Below are positions 63,691-64,000 of a stretch of 64,000 nt of DNA, piece by piece (position 1 is the first letter of the stretch; every line of letters begins with the position of its first letter). The notes under the pieces are model-generated. The model had not been told where the DNA came from. It was given only the letters and a program-made list of their open reading frames with translations, and searched no databases. The position numbers and the translations under genes are program-made. This DNA is from Peribacillus folii (GTDB lineage Bacteria; Bacillota; Bacilli; Bacillales; DSM-1321), in contig NZ_JASJOM010000004.1 in NCBI RefSeq assembly GCF_030271255.1, positions 310,001 through 374,000 on the forward strand, given 5' to 3'.

Positions 63691-64000
63691 TTATTTATAT
63701 CCCGTACTTTTGTAGCCTTGCTGTTTTTCAATAAGGTTCTCCCGGATTTCCGGCCATTCGTCCGTGATGATTGAATAATAAGCTGTATCCCTGATGTTAC
63801 CATCACTGGCAGGCATATGTGCCCTGCGAACTCCTTCAAAAGTGGCGCCAAGCCGTTGAATGGCCAAACGGGAACGTTCGTTTCGGGCATCGGTCTTCAA
63901 TGTGACCCTTATCGTTTGCCATAAGTCAAATGCGTGGGCAAGCATCAAAAGCTTGCACTCCGTGTTGACACCTGTGCGCTGGGCAGAGGCTGAATACCAG
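63691..64000 (-). CDS. GNAT acetyltransferase, partial (N-terminus outside window)
   Basis: The frame is open to the right edge; 102 C-terminal residues are visible. QRTGVNTECKLLMLAHAFD (near the edge) is the acetyl-CoA loop region of RimJ/RimL-like enzymes, followed by RVTLKTDARNERSRLAIQRLG and GATFEGVRRAHM, then YYSIITDEWPEI near the end. These are typical of the ribosomal-protein N-acetyltransferase group. The start lies beyond the window. Confidence 0.85.
   Translation of the reverse strand, partial: WYSASAQRTGVNTECKLLMLAHAFDLWQTIRVTLKTDARNERSRLAIQRLGATFEGVRRAHMPASDGNIRDTAYYSIITDEWPEIRENLIEKQQGYKSTGYK

Overview
The window looks like a chromosomal segment of a low-GC, spore-forming member of the Bacillaceae, most like Peribacillus/Bacillus simplex-type organisms. 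The grounds are Bacillus-type ribosome binding sites, CcpA-like cre boxes, and Bacillus families such as TreR/TreA/TreP, YktB, CotD, EbrAB-like SMR pumps and AzlCD. No rRNA, tRNA or CRISPR array was seen. The genus is an inference that I cannot check here.

Layout. 1-3.4 kb: end of a small Gly/Pro-rich protein, a P-loop kinase-like gene, a second copy of the DNA polymerase sliding clamp (dnaN paralogue) split by a single-base frameshift in an A6 run, and an SMR efflux pair. 3.5-7.6 kb: complete trehalose operon treP-treA-treR on the minus strand, with a sigma-A promoter, two TreR-like palindromes and a cre-like box. 7.7-8.8 kb: an AlkC-type DNA alkylation repair gene. 9.0-19.2 kb: three transcription units that together resemble the transaldolase (sulfo-TAL) pathway of sulfoquinovose breakdown. 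They encode a GPH-type sugar transporter, a small transaldolase and a DUF4867 protein; a divergent Gfo/Idh/MocA oxidoreductase; and a fucose-isomerase-like protein, a GntR regulator, an aldehyde dehydrogenase and an AEC-type exporter. No classical GH31 sulfoquinovosidase is present, so the Gfo/Idh/MocA protein is a candidate NAD-dependent sulfoquinovosidase. This is the most interesting part of the window.

19.4-28.7 kb: redox genes (HxlR regulator, NAD(P)-binding protein, two flavodoxin-fold azoreductase-like proteins, thioredoxin reductase, NDH-2-like protein), an orphan pair of 2-oxoacid dehydrogenase E1 subunits without E2/E3, an Rrf2 regulator and yktB. 29.0-32.8 kb: an IS3-family transposase remnant, then a cellobiose-type PTS operon (EIIC, small membrane protein, MupG-like DUF871 glycosidase, EIIB, EIIA), probably for a disaccharide or cell-wall sugar. 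33-37.4 kb: a frameshifted VOC gene, a two-TM ion channel with an unusual filter, a CotD-like coat protein, a CDF metal exporter, a decayed region, a monooxygenase pseudogene with two nonsense codons, and a GNAT.

37.8-48.9 kb: secreted LamG-metallophosphatase, VOC protein, a GGQQ-repeat protein, Nudix, MerR/SDR divergent pair with a perfect dyad in a 19-bp promoter spacer, a Crp-family regulator between two half-size DMT transporters with an 18-bp palindrome upstream, DinB, two tandem SDRs and a divergent GAF-LuxR regulator. 49-51.8 kb is a graveyard: an SH3-containing hydrolase remnant, an IS3 orfA remnant and a decayed duplicate of the 3' end of the LuxR gene with its terminator. These surround a MarR/monooxygenase/DUF2798 group with a perfect 21-bp palindrome. 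51.9-64 kb: TerC, a GH25-LysM lysozyme, stress proteins, Rrf2, a soluble PAS chemoreceptor, a second AEC transporter, a carbohydrate ABC importer without its ATPase and with four LacI-type operators upstream, azlCD and a GNAT cut by the window edge.
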